A model generated the notes under the pieces. That model was not told the origin of the DNA. It saw only the letters and a program-made list of their open reading frames with translations, and did not search any database. Both the position numbers and the translations under genes were made by a program. DNA of 64,000 nt from Leeia speluncae (lineage in GTDB: Bacteria > Pseudomonadota > Gammaproteobacteria > Burkholderiales > Leeiaceae), in NCBI RefSeq assembly GCF_020564625.1, contig NZ_JAJBZT010000005.1:186001-250000 (forward strand). The letters run 5' to 3'. Of this stretch, positions 9,720-19,063 are shown one piece after another. Every line of letters starts with the position of its first letter. Position 1 is the first letter of the stretch.

Positions 9720-10127
9720 TTATTCGCTTTGTTCAACGTAGCATTTGAAGTTGTTAAGAATGGCCTGCCATCCCGCTTGCTGTTGCTCAATAGAGTGAAT
9801 GTTTTCTGGATCAAATGTGACTGCCACAGATACGCCATCCGGCTCCACAACAAAATCTACCACCGCGGCTCTATCCCCAAACCTATACGCCAACCGCTGA
9901 TGTGGCACGACTTCTGTGTAAGTACCCGCAAAATCAAAACCGAAACTGCCATCCTTCGCTTCCATGCGTGAAGAAAACTCTCCGCCCACACGAAGGTCGA
10001 CACTCGCCGTTGTAGTATGCCAATCATCAGAAGCTGCATTCCACTTCACAATAGCTTCGGGAGTGGTATAAGCCTGCCAAACCTTTTCTATTGCTGCCTG
10101 TATCGTTGCATCCACGGTAATTTTCAT
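9720..10127 (-). CDS. SRPBCC/AHSA1 family protein
   Basis: A 135-residue START-like protein of the AHSA1 (Aha1-C) group. It begins MKITVDATIQAAIEKVWQAYTT, the usual beta strand plus VW motif, and has the family's GGEFSSRMEAKDGS and FAGTYTEVVPHQRL segments. Such proteins bind small hydrophobic ligands or act as minor stress proteins; the ligand is unknown. The ATG at 10127 has an AGAGG Shine-Dalgarno and gives normal family length. It is isolated: the next minus-strand gene, ilvC, lies downstream of it beyond a terminator. Confidence 0.85.
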   Translation of the reverse strand: MKITVDATIQAAIEKVWQAYTTPEAIVKWNAASDDWHTTTASVDLRVGGEFSSRMEAKDGSFGFDFAGTYTEVVPHQRLAYRFGDRAAVVDFVVEPDGVSVAVTFDPENIHSIEQQQAGWQAILNNFKCYVEQSE

Positions 10128-10206
10128 GGTCCGACCTCTTTTGATTGCTGATGGCATCACTTCATGCAACAAACTAGCATCTTACGCTTGGATAGGGCAA
10201 CCAAAA

Positions 10207-10234
10207 AGAAAAAGGCGCCTTTCGGCGCCTTTTT
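10207..10234 (-). terminator. intrinsic terminator of ilvC
   Basis: On the minus strand, AAAGGCGCC and GGCGCCTTT arms pair around a 4-nt loop and are followed by a T-rich run (TTTTTCTTTTT on the transcript). It lies 25 nt after the ilvC stop. Confidence 0.85.
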
Positions 10235-10258
10235 CACAATCCAGAGAATACTCTTAGA

Positions 10259-11296
<1,038 letters not shown>

Positions 11297-11405
11297 TCAG
11301 TGAGCAGCCACTAAGGTGGTAGTGACTGCCTTTTGAAAAATAAATAACTTTATACTTTATTGTGTTGGGATTGCAGTTTGTCCAAACAGACAAATTTTAT
11401 CCTGA

Positions 11406-11897
11406 TTATACTTTCAGGATACGCTCACCACGGCCAATGCCTGAAGCACCTGTACGCACGGTTTCCAGAATCAGGGCTGGGTCAATCGCTTTAATGAAAG
11501 CGTCTAACTTGTGGCCTGGACCTGTCATTTCGATGGTATAGGTTTTCTCAGTGACATCAATGATATGACCACGGAAGATTTCAGCCATACGCTTCATTTC
11601 TTCGCGATCTTTACCAGTGGCGCGCACTTTGATCAGCATTAGTTCACGTTCGATATGATCTGATTCATTCAGATCAATCACTTTTACTACGTCAATCAGC
11701 TTGTTTAGCTGCTTGGTAATCTGCTCGATGATGTCATCAGAACCAGTCGTCACGATGGTCATCCGAGACAGCGTTTTGTCTTCGGTTGGCGCAACGGTCA
11801 ATGATTCGATGTTGTAGTTACGGGCAGAAAACAAACCAGCCACGCGAGACAGTGCACCCGCCTCGTTTTCCAGCAAAATGGAAAGAATGTGTCTCAT
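11406..11897 (-). CDS. ilvH: acetolactate synthase small (regulatory) subunit
   Basis: Regulatory subunit that binds valine and gives feedback control and full activity to the large subunit. The 163-residue protein begins MRHILSILLENEAGALSRVAGLF, the ACT domain, with NYNIESLTVAPTED after it, and has a conserved C-terminal domain. The ATG at 11897 is chosen over 11939 because it starts exactly at the family N terminus and avoids overlap with ilvI; the gap to the ilvI stop is 13 nt. Confidence 0.96.
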   Translation of the reverse strand: MRHILSILLENEAGALSRVAGLFSARNYNIESLTVAPTEDKTLSRMTIVTTGSDDIIEQITKQLNKLIDVVKVIDLNESDHIERELMLIKVRATGKDREEMKRMAEIFRGHIIDVTEKTYTIEMTGPGHKLDAFIKAIDPALILETVRTGASGIGRGERILKV

Positions 11898-11910
11898 GTT
11901 CTTACCCCTC

Positions 11911-13671
11911 TTAGCACAGGTTGCCGTAATCGCGCTCATTCACCGGTGTCGGTGGGGCGATTTGCAGGTTACGCATATGCGGAGGCAGATCCATTTGGGT
12001 CAAACCTTTACCATTTTGAACCATTGGGAACACGTTAGCTTGCTGGTCAGTCAGGAAGTCCATGAATACCAAGCGATCTTTCAGCGCCATTGCTTCACGC
12101 AAGGCACCTTCTACGTCTGCAGGCTTGTCGATACGCATACCAACATGACCATAGGCTTCTGCTAGTTTCACGAAGTCTGGCAATGCATCCATGTAAGACT
12201 CAGAGTAACGGTTGCCATAGAAGAACTCTTGCCACTGACGCACCATACCTAGGTAACGGTTATTCAGGTTAATGACCTTCACCGGTACATGGTACTGTTT
12301 GCAAGTAGATAGTTCTTGGATGTTCATCTGAATAGATGCTTCACCCGTAATACAGCAAACATCTGCATCAGGATGCGCTAGTTTCACACCCATGGCGGCT
12401 GGCAAACCAAAACCCATCGTTCCCAAACCACCAGAGTTGATCCAGCGTTTTGGCTCTGGGAAGCGGTAGTACTGTGCCGCAAACATTTGGTGTTGACCCA
12501 CGTCAGACGTCACAAAGGCATTACCACCAGTCACTTCATACAGTTTCTGAACCACAAACTGAGGCATGATGATGTCAGAACCTTGGTCGAAGTGCAGAGA
12601 GTTTGGCGCACGCCAAGCTTCGATCTGCTTCCACCAATTAGTGATATCTGCTTGTTTATGGTCGCTTTGCTGAATCGCGCCAATCAAATCTGCCAAGACA
12701 TCTTTTACATGACCAACAATCGGCACATCTACTTTCACGCGCTTAGCGATAGAAGATGGGTCGATATCGATATGAATGATTTTCTTAGGGCTAGACAAGA
12801 AGTGCTGTGGCACTGAAATCACACGGTCATCAAAACGTGCGCCAACCGCTAGCAAGACATCACAGTTTTGCATCGTCATGTTGGCTTCGAATGTGCCATG
12901 CATGCCTAGCATACCGATGTTTTGCTGATCATTACCAGGATGTGCGCCAAGGCCCATTAGGGTATTGGTCACAGGCAAACCTAGCATGCGAGAAATTTCG
13001 CGCACTTCATCCGCTGCATTACCCAATACCACGCCACCACCGATATATAGTAATGGACGTTTCGCATCTAGTAGAAGTTGAGCCGCTTTTTTGATCTGCC
13101 CAGGGTGTCCTTTTTGCGCAGGCGTATAAGCGCGCATTTGGATGCTAGCAGGATAGCTGAACTTCGCTTTTTGCTGAGTAACGTCTTTCGGAATATCCAC
13201 CACGACAGGGCCTGGACGACCAGATGCCGCAATGTAGAAAGCTTTCTTAATGGTTTCCGCTAATTGGGAAATATCTTTAACCAAGAAGTTATGTTTCACG
13301 CATGGACGGGTAATACCGACCATATCGACTTCTTGGAAGGCATCCAGACCAATTGCTGGACGATTCACCTGCCCAGAAATTACCACCATTGGAATGGAGT
13401 CCATATAAGCGGTGGCAATACCAGTTACCGCGTTGGTCGCACCTGGACCGCTCGTAACTAGCGCTACACCTACTTTATCAGACGAACGAGAATACGCATC
13501 GGCAGCATGTACGGCGGCTTGCTCGTGACGAACCAGTACATGACGGAATTTGTCTTGCCGGAAAATCGCATCGTAGATTTCCAACACCGCACCACCTGGG
13601 TAACCGAAAACGTATTCAACGCCTTCTTCCGCCAGACAGCGAGTGAGAATTTCTGCACCTGTCAGTTCCAT
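11911..13671 (-). CDS. ilvI: acetolactate synthase large (catalytic) subunit
   Basis: Thiamine-diphosphate and FAD enzyme condensing pyruvate with pyruvate or 2-oxobutyrate, the first common step of branched-chain amino-acid synthesis. The 586-residue protein has the cofactor-activating Glu50 in VRHEQAAVHAADAYSR, the FAD/central domain, and a C-terminal ThDP domain ending its motif in LNNRYLGMV. The usual GDG at the start of that motif reads GEA here (ITGEASIQMN), a conservative change I recall from other betaproteobacterial enzymes. It heads ilvIHC behind a long structured leader. Confidence 0.96.
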   Translation of the reverse strand: MELTGAEILTRCLAEEGVEYVFGYPGGAVLEIYDAIFRQDKFRHVLVRHEQAAVHAADAYSRSSDKVGVALVTSGPGATNAVTGIATAYMDSIPMVVISGQVNRPAIGLDAFQEVDMVGITRPCVKHNFLVKDISQLAETIKKAFYIAASGRPGPVVVDIPKDVTQQKAKFSYPASIQMRAYTPAQKGHPGQIKKAAQLLLDAKRPLLYIGGGVVLGNAADEVREISRMLGLPVTNTLMGLGAHPGNDQQNIGMLGMHGTFEANMTMQNCDVLLAVGARFDDRVISVPQHFLSSPKKIIHIDIDPSSIAKRVKVDVPIVGHVKDVLADLIGAIQQSDHKQADITNWWKQIEAWRAPNSLHFDQGSDIIMPQFVVQKLYEVTGGNAFVTSDVGQHQMFAAQYYRFPEPKRWINSGGLGTMGFGLPAAMGVKLAHPDADVCCITGEASIQMNIQELSTCKQYHVPVKVINLNNRYLGMVRQWQEFFYGNRYSESYMDALPDFVKLAEAYGHVGMRIDKPADVEGALREAMALKDRLVFMDFLTDQQANVFPMVQNGKGLTQMDLPPHMRNLQIAPPTPVNERDYGNLC

Positions 13672-13979
13672 GATTTTGCACCCGAGAAAAATATAAAATT
13701 TCGCTGAAACTTACATACGCAGTGATCTGTCGCCGCCGATCAGGCGGTTCCGGGGTTGCCGAAAAGTTTGTCTGGCGTCGGCTTCGAAGTATTTAATGAG
13801 CCTAGGGATGTTAGGCTCTGGTGAATCGCAGGGTGTAGCGGGTAGTACAATACAATTCGAAGCAGCGGTATCGCCAGCTTGCGTCCCTCACCCAAGTGGT
13901 GACCCACCGGGGGAACGCGGCTAACTCGCGTTATGTAATGCGAATCGCCAACATACATGATGCAACGCACACTCGTCAA
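13672..13979 (-). promoter_or_regulatory. ilvI promoter and long structured leader
   Basis: Reading on the minus strand, a TTGACG minus-35 (13979-13974) and a TATGTT minus-10 lie 18 bp apart, leaving a leader of about 270 nt before ilvI. Hairpins include a perfect 7-bp stem GAGCCTA/TAGGCTC (13798-13818), CCGCC/GGCGG (13733-13747), and a nested stem formed by 13881-13887 with 13911-13918 enclosing GGTG/CACC (13898-13908). An open frame crosses the leader and ends at 13740. It has an Ile/Leu/Val-rich stretch at 13836-13880 (8 of 14 residues). No canonical terminator precedes ilvI. An attenuator or structured cis-regulatory RNA is likely; the mechanism is unproven. Confidence 0.55.
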
Positions 13980-14152
13980 GCCATTTGCACATGCTTGTAT
14001 TTAAAAAGATTTTTCTTAGACAGTTCGTCTAATTTAACGCGCTAACAATCATCAGAAAACCTGATCTTCACTCACCCCAAAGACGTGTGCTTAGTAGGGT
14101 TATCTAGCTATGTTAGAATCTTATTTTTTACCGCTGGCAGCAGAAAACCAAC

Positions 14153-14659
14153 ATGAGTAAATCCAATCAAACGGCCGACTTTACCGTCATCGAAACCGTC
14201 CCAAGTATTGCCAGAAGACTTATTTCACTCATTTATGAAGCCTTCTTATTAGCAGCGGTTTTATTTCTGGTTGAGTTGGTGTTTTTGCTGGTACTGCATG
14301 TTTTAGGCGGCCCTGCGACTTTAGAATCAAAAGAATCTCCAACTTGGTTACGCGCACTTAACTTCATCGTGTTGTGTAGTGTTTTGTGGGGATATTTTGG
14401 CTATTGCTGGACAACTGCGGGTCAAACCCTAGCGATGAAGACTTGGAAGATTGAAGTCCTTACTCACAATCAGCAGCGTTTAAACTGGCAACAATCCTCT
14501 ATTCGCTTTGTGATTGCCTTGGTCGGCACTTTATTTTTTGGCGCTACTTATTGGTGGGCATTATTTGATAGAGAAAGCTTCTTCTTACACGACCGTTTAA
14601 GCGGTACACAATTGATCACCATGAAGAAAAAGAAAATTGCGGTAAGTTCATCTAGTTAA
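14153..14659 (+). CDS. RDD family membrane protein
   Basis: A 168-residue inner-membrane protein of the RDD family, named for Arg-Asp-Asp signatures. It has hydrophobic helices at about 29-51, 68-85 and 119-140. The RR in IARRLISLIYEAF, AGQTLAMKTWKIEV and FLHDRLSGT are the typical conserved patches. The function of the family is uncertain; transport or Na+/H+ antiport has been proposed for some members. It is monocistronic, divergent from ilvI and closed by a strong bidirectional terminator. Confidence 0.85.
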   Translation: MSKSNQTADFTVIETVPSIARRLISLIYEAFLLAAVLFLVELVFLLVLHVLGGPATLESKESPTWLRALNFIVLCSVLWGYFGYCWTTAGQTLAMKTWKIEVLTHNQQRLNWQQSSIRFVIALVGTLFFGATYWWALFDRESFFLHDRLSGTQLITMKKKKIAVSSSS

Positions 14660-14680
14660 TGACGAGTTTCGATGTCAACA

Positions 14681-14725
14681 TTGCATAAAAAAATGGCTGA
14701 TTTACTCAGCCATTTTTTTATGCAA
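14681..14725. terminator. bidirectional terminator with perfect 20-bp arms
   Basis: Arms 14681-14700 and 14706-14725 are perfect reverse complements around a 5-nt TTTAC loop. A7 and T7 runs in the arms give a U tract in both directions. It separates the RDD gene from convergent lptG. Confidence 0.92.
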
Positions 14726-14742
14726 AATTCATCAATTAAACC

Positions 14743-15819
14743 TTAGCTAGCCAGCCTTACCTTGCCATATTCTTGCCACCACAGCACCAGTACCGCTAAG
14801 CCCATTAACACCGCCGTAGGCGCCAAGGCCGTAATAATTGGTGCAAATCCATACAAGATGGCCATATTGCCAATCAGTTTATTGGTTACAAAGAATAATA
14901 GCCCAAGCAAAATTCCGGCAATCATCCGGTTGGCCGCGTTACCACTACGCTTTTGGTATTGCGCAAAAGGCAAGCTCAACAAAATAAGTGCCAAACAGGT
15001 AAAGGGATAACCCAACTTACTCCACAGTGCAACCTCGTAGCGACGAGAGTCTTGGTGGTTTGCGGTTAGATGCTCGACGAATCGATAAAGCTGCATACTC
15101 GACATTTTTTCTGGTGCGGAAATCAACACTTTTAGCAAGTCCGGATCTAACCTACTTTTCCAAACAGCTGAATTCACATGGGTTGTTTCCACATGACCGT
15201 TAGTCAACTTAATTTGCCGAATGTTTTTTAGCGTCCAAGAACCATCGCCGTTGTACGCTGCCGTTTCCGCATCATTAATCGCTTTAATTTGTCCTGTTTT
15301 AGACAGTTCAATTAGTTTTAATTGATCAACATGTTGATCAACGCCAAAGGAGCCAACACGAATAAACGTATCGTCATCTTTCAACCATAGGTTATTGGCG
15401 ATCGCAGTGGTCGTCATGTCCGCTGTTTTTTCGATCCGATACTTTTTAGTTAGCTGATCCGAAAATGGAACGGCAAACTCGCCCACCAAGAAGGTAATCA
15501 CACCAAACAACAAGCCGACCTTCACTAGCATCATCGCTAATTGGCCGAGAGAAACCCCTGCCATACGAATAACCGGGTATTCAGAGTCTCTGACCAAGGC
15601 TGAGAGCGCGAACAATGAACCCAGCATCATACTAATTGGTAACAGTTGATAAATCTGCACCGGTAAACGAATCACAATATAACCAAATGCCTGCGCAAGA
15701 CCACCCAAGGCATTCATTTCGTACATCATATCGATAAAACTAAATAAACCGACTAATGCACCTAACACCAACAACGTTGATCGACCTATACCGCCAATCA
15801 GATATTTAATGAGGATCAT
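14743..15819 (-). CDS. lptG: LPS export ABC transporter permease LptG
   Basis: Inner-membrane component of the LptB2FG transporter, which extracts lipopolysaccharide from the inner membrane and passes it to LptC. The 358-residue protein has the YjgP/YjgQ layout: N-terminal helices (about 13-33, 55-75, 95-120), a periplasmic beta-jellyroll region in the middle and three C-terminal helices (about 272-345). Its start overlaps the lptF stop by 4 nt, so the two are translationally coupled. lptF and lptG occur as a pair, as in most Gram-negative bacteria. Confidence 0.95.
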   Translation of the reverse strand: MILIKYLIGGIGRSTLLVLGALVGLFSFIDMMYEMNALGGLAQAFGYIVIRLPVQIYQLLPISMMLGSLFALSALVRDSEYPVIRMAGVSLGQLAMMLVKVGLLFGVITFLVGEFAVPFSDQLTKKYRIEKTADMTTTAIANNLWLKDDDTFIRVGSFGVDQHVDQLKLIELSKTGQIKAINDAETAAYNGDGSWTLKNIRQIKLTNGHVETTHVNSAVWKSRLDPDLLKVLISAPEKMSSMQLYRFVEHLTANHQDSRRYEVALWSKLGYPFTCLALILLSLPFAQYQKRSGNAANRMIAGILLGLLFFVTNKLIGNMAILYGFAPIITALAPTAVLMGLAVLVLWWQEYGKVRLAS

Positions 15820-16913
15820 ACTGACTCCTCTTTTTGTGTAAGGTGGCTAATAAAAGCAGGTAACCCCCCATACATTTTGGCCATTAGCCAAATAAGAATC
15901 AAAATCGCAACCCCATGAATTGGCCATAATCCGAGCGCGACAGAAAGCTTCCCCTTCACCATCAAGGCTTGACCAATGGTGAGGGAGTTTACGTATACCA
16001 GATACACCAACAGCGCGATGACTAAATTCCAGCCACGACCACTACGTGGATTAAAGCTTGCCAGTGGAATCGCTAACAAAGCTAGTACTAGCGCTGAAAT
16101 CGGGACGCCAATTCGCCAATGTAATTCGGCCTTATCGGATATATTATTGGATTGATATAGTTGTTTAGTCGGGATTGCACGCATCGCGGCAGGGGGATCT
16201 AACGCTTCTTTTGCTTTAATTCGCACCGAATAACGATCAAAGGAAATCAAACGATACTCTAGCCCGTTAATTTCTTCGTAGCGCTGGCCTTTATCTAAGC
16301 TTAGGAATTTATCGCCATTTTTTTCTGTGGTCTGACTAGCATAAGCCGAAACCATTACCCCGCGAGAACCTTCTTGCTGAGAGTCAACAAAGACGCGAGA
16401 GGCTTTATTACCCAAACCCACCAAATTTTCGATGAAGTAAACGACATCGCCACCTCTGGCAACCTTAAACACTCCAGGCGTTGCTAAACCTAAGTCATCA
16501 CGCAATTGAAGTTGTGCTTCAAATTTCTCTGACAACCTCATCGCCCATGGTGTCATCCAAAAGCTAAGTGCAGTGATCACCACAATCATGGGCACTAGAA
16601 ACCACAATACAGGACGAAACCAAGAGAGAGGAGAAACGCCGGCAGCAAACCACACATGCATTTCATGATCGCGCCATGCACGCATAAAAGACATCAACAC
16701 AGAAATAAATAAGGTGATCGACAAGAAGACGGGCAACGCTTGCAGCAATTGAAAAGCAATAGTGGTCAGCACTGCGTCGAGTGCCAACTTCCCTACCGCT
16801 GCCTGACCAAATAAGCGAACAAACTGAATCGTCAGTACAATAGACAGCAGCACCAGCAAAACGCCCAAGGCGTTCATGGTTAATTCGCGGAGTAAAATGC
16901 GGCGCTGTAGCAT
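15816..16913 (-). CDS. lptF: LPS export ABC transporter permease LptF
   Basis: Partner permease of LptG in the LptB2FG lipopolysaccharide exporter. The 365-residue protein begins MLQRRILLRELTMNALGVLLVLLSIVL, a typical LptF start with the first transmembrane helix. Further helices lie at about 51-75 and 98-120, followed by a periplasmic domain and C-terminal helices from about 270 to 345. It is the first gene of the pair and is divergent from pepA, the same lptF/pepA arrangement seen in many proteobacteria. Confidence 0.95.
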   Translation of the reverse strand: MLQRRILLRELTMNALGVLLVLLSIVLTIQFVRLFGQAAVGKLALDAVLTTIAFQLLQALPVFLSITLFISVLMSFMRAWRDHEMHVWFAAGVSPLSWFRPVLWFLVPMIVVITALSFWMTPWAMRLSEKFEAQLQLRDDLGLATPGVFKVARGGDVVYFIENLVGLGNKASRVFVDSQQEGSRGVMVSAYASQTTEKNGDKFLSLDKGQRYEEINGLEYRLISFDRYSVRIKAKEALDPPAAMRAIPTKQLYQSNNISDKAELHWRIGVPISALVLALLAIPLASFNPRSGRGWNLVIALLVYLVYVNSLTIGQALMVKGKLSVALGLWPIHGVAILILIWLMAKMYGGLPAFISHLTQKEESV

Positions 16914-17133
16914 GATAAGAGCTTAACCAATAACAATTTGAAATAGTGAATAAATAATTGAGACTACGCGGAAATTTTGGTTTCCGTTAAAATGTCATGC
17001 GGATGGACAGAAAACCCATCAAATCGTAGGATAAAGTATTACTCTGTAGACCGAATGACGCTCGGCACAGACGTTCCTGACAATTACTCGGCTGTTTTAT
17101 CATTGAAAACAGCCTACACAAGGACATTAGGCA

Positions 17134-18621
17134 ATGGAATTTAGCATAAAAACAGGCCCCGCGGATAAACAAAGCTTTGGTACTGCGGTTGTAGGTGTGT
17201 TCGAAAACGGGAAATTGTCAGCCGCAGCGAAGGCGCTAGATACGCAAACAAATGGCGCAATTAAGGCTGCGCTTGCTGATGGCGATCTGACAGGAAAAGC
17301 AGGTACTACGTTGCTACTACGTAGCCTAGCCAATAGTAGCTACACAAGAATTTTATTGGTTGGCTTGGGCGAGGAGCAAAAACAAGTCGCAGCAAAAGAT
17401 TGGCTCTCGGCCTCTAATGCAGCGCTAAAAACCCTAAGCGACCTAGGCAGCAAGGACGCCGCCTTTTTCCTTACAGAACAAGTAGAAGATGCAGAATGGG
17501 CAGTTAGCCAAGTTGTGATCCAACTAGCTGAACAACGTTACCGCCTAGAAGGCTTTAAAAAGCAGCCAGATCAGAATCTAAATCTATCTGCGCTTCATTT
17601 CTTTGTTGGTAAAAAAGCGGTTGATGCGGCAAGTGCTGGTCTAACCTTAGGCCAAGCGTTGGCTTCCGGCATGACGCTGACGAAGAACCTAGGTAATCAG
17701 CCATCTAATTTCTGCACACCAACCCATTTAGCCAATACCGCTGCAGAAATCGCAAAAGAATATAAATTAGACATTGAGATTTTAGAACGTGCCGACATGG
17801 AAAAGCTGGGCATGGGCTCATTGCTATCGGTCGCTAAAGGCAGTATCGAACCACCAAAATTGGTCAGCATCCATTACCGTGGTGGCAACAAAAAAAACAA
17901 GCCAGTGGTATTGGTTGGCAAAGGGATTACCTTTGATACCGGCGGTATTTCATTGAAACCAGGCGAAGGCATGGATGAAATGAAATACGACATGCTAGGT
18001 GCGGGCTCTGTACTAGGGGTGATGAAAGCGATTGCGGAGGCAGGCCTTGCAATTAACGTGACCGGCGTGATTGTTACTTGCGAAAACATGCCTGCTGGCA
18101 ATGCTAGCAAGCCAGGCGACATTGTGACAACGATGTCTGGTCAGACCGTTGAAATTCTGAATACAGATGCGGAAGGTCGTTTGATCTTATGTGATACGCT
18201 AACTTACATTGCGAAATTTGAACCAGCAGCGGTTGTTGATATTGCGACCTTAACTGGCGCTTGCATTATTGCGCTTGGTCACGTCAACACAGGGCTTTAT
18301 GCGAATGATGACACCTTAGCAAATGACCTATTAGCGGCGGCAAATCAATCTCGCGACTGGGCATGGCGCATGCCGCTTAACCCAGAATACGATGAACAAT
18401 TAAAGAGCAATTTTGCGGATATCGCGAACATTGGCGGCCGCCCAGCAGGTAGCGTGACGGCTGCAATGTTCTTGCAACGCTTTGCTAAAGACTACACTTG
18501 GGCGCACTTGGATATCGCAGGAACTGCTTGGAAGAGTGGCGCAGCTAAAGGGGCGACTGGCCGTCCAGTTCCTTTGCTAGTGACCTACTTGAAAAACCGT
18601 GCCAACGCACGTAAGAAATAA
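17134..18621 (+). CDS. pepA: leucyl aminopeptidase (M17)
   Basis: Cytosolic two-metal aminopeptidase that removes N-terminal residues from peptides; in E. coli PepA also binds DNA in cer/Xer recombination and carAB control. The 495-residue protein has the M17 metal and catalytic residues Lys263, Asp268, Asp286, Asp345, Glu347 and Arg349, including NTDAEGRL at 343-350. It is divergent from lptF and heads a run of six closely spaced genes (8 nt to holC). Confidence 0.97.
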   Translation: MEFSIKTGPADKQSFGTAVVGVFENGKLSAAAKALDTQTNGAIKAALADGDLTGKAGTTLLLRSLANSSYTRILLVGLGEEQKQVAAKDWLSASNAALKTLSDLGSKDAAFFLTEQVEDAEWAVSQVVIQLAEQRYRLEGFKKQPDQNLNLSALHFFVGKKAVDAASAGLTLGQALASGMTLTKNLGNQPSNFCTPTHLANTAAEIAKEYKLDIEILERADMEKLGMGSLLSVAKGSIEPPKLVSIHYRGGNKKNKPVVLVGKGITFDTGGISLKPGEGMDEMKYDMLGAGSVLGVMKAIAEAGLAINVTGVIVTCENMPAGNASKPGDIVTTMSGQTVEILNTDAEGRLILCDTLTYIAKFEPAAVVDIATLTGACIIALGHVNTGLYANDDTLANDLLAAANQSRDWAWRMPLNPEYDEQLKSNFADIANIGGRPAGSVTAAMFLQRFAKDYTWAHLDIAGTAWKSGAAKGATGRPVPLLVTYLKNRANARKK

Positions 18622-18629
18622 GCGGATCA

Positions 18630-19061
18630 ATGACGCAAGTAGATTTTTATTCGCCTGTACCTGATAAAATTGCCCTGATTCATACGCTTTGCAAAAAAGC
18701 GCAGGGCAAAGGGTGGCGTACCATGCTTTGGTTAAGAGACGAAGCCCATGCGGCCGAAGTCTCTGGCCTGCTTTGGCAGCATCCGCCTACTGGTTTTTTA
18801 CCACATGTTGCAGTCGCGCATCCGTTAGCGTCTAATACGCCTTTGTTATTAGCCACCAGACAGACGCCGACAGAAGGCAATTTACCGCATCACGATATGC
18901 TCATTAATCTGACAGATGCTCCACCATCGATCTTTGCTCGATTTGAACGGGTAGTCGAATTAGTTGGGCCGAATGAGGAAGAAAAATTGCATTATCGGGA
19001 TCAATATCGCTGGTATAAGCAACATGGCTATCCACTTAACTTTTATCAGCTGGATAAGTAA
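18630..19061 (+). CDS. holC: DNA polymerase III chi subunit
   Basis: Accessory subunit of the clamp loader that links it to single-strand binding protein. The 143-residue protein shows the family pattern: a start such as MTQVDFYSPVPDKIALIHTLCKKA, the WLRDEAHAAEVSGLLW segment, FLPH, the NLTD motif, and a C-terminal YRWYKQHGYPLNFYQLDK. The pepA-holC order is common in proteobacteria and supports the call. It begins 8 nt after pepA and ends 2 nt before the next gene. Confidence 0.93.
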   Translation: MTQVDFYSPVPDKIALIHTLCKKAQGKGWRTMLWLRDEAHAAEVSGLLWQHPPTGFLPHVAVAHPLASNTPLLLATRQTPTEGNLPHHDMLINLTDAPPSIFARFERVVELVGPNEEEKLHYRDQYRWYKQHGYPLNFYQLDK

Positions 19062-19063
19062 GC

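Noticed and set aside
11878-13094. Plus-strand frames opposite ilvI and ilvH
   Set aside because: Shadows of a highly conserved operon; no start signals or family match.
13740-13958. Treating the leader frame as a normal 72-residue gene
   Set aside because: The frame overlaps the minus-10 and hairpins. Only the Ile/Leu/Val stretch is notable, so it is reported as a regulatory leader instead.
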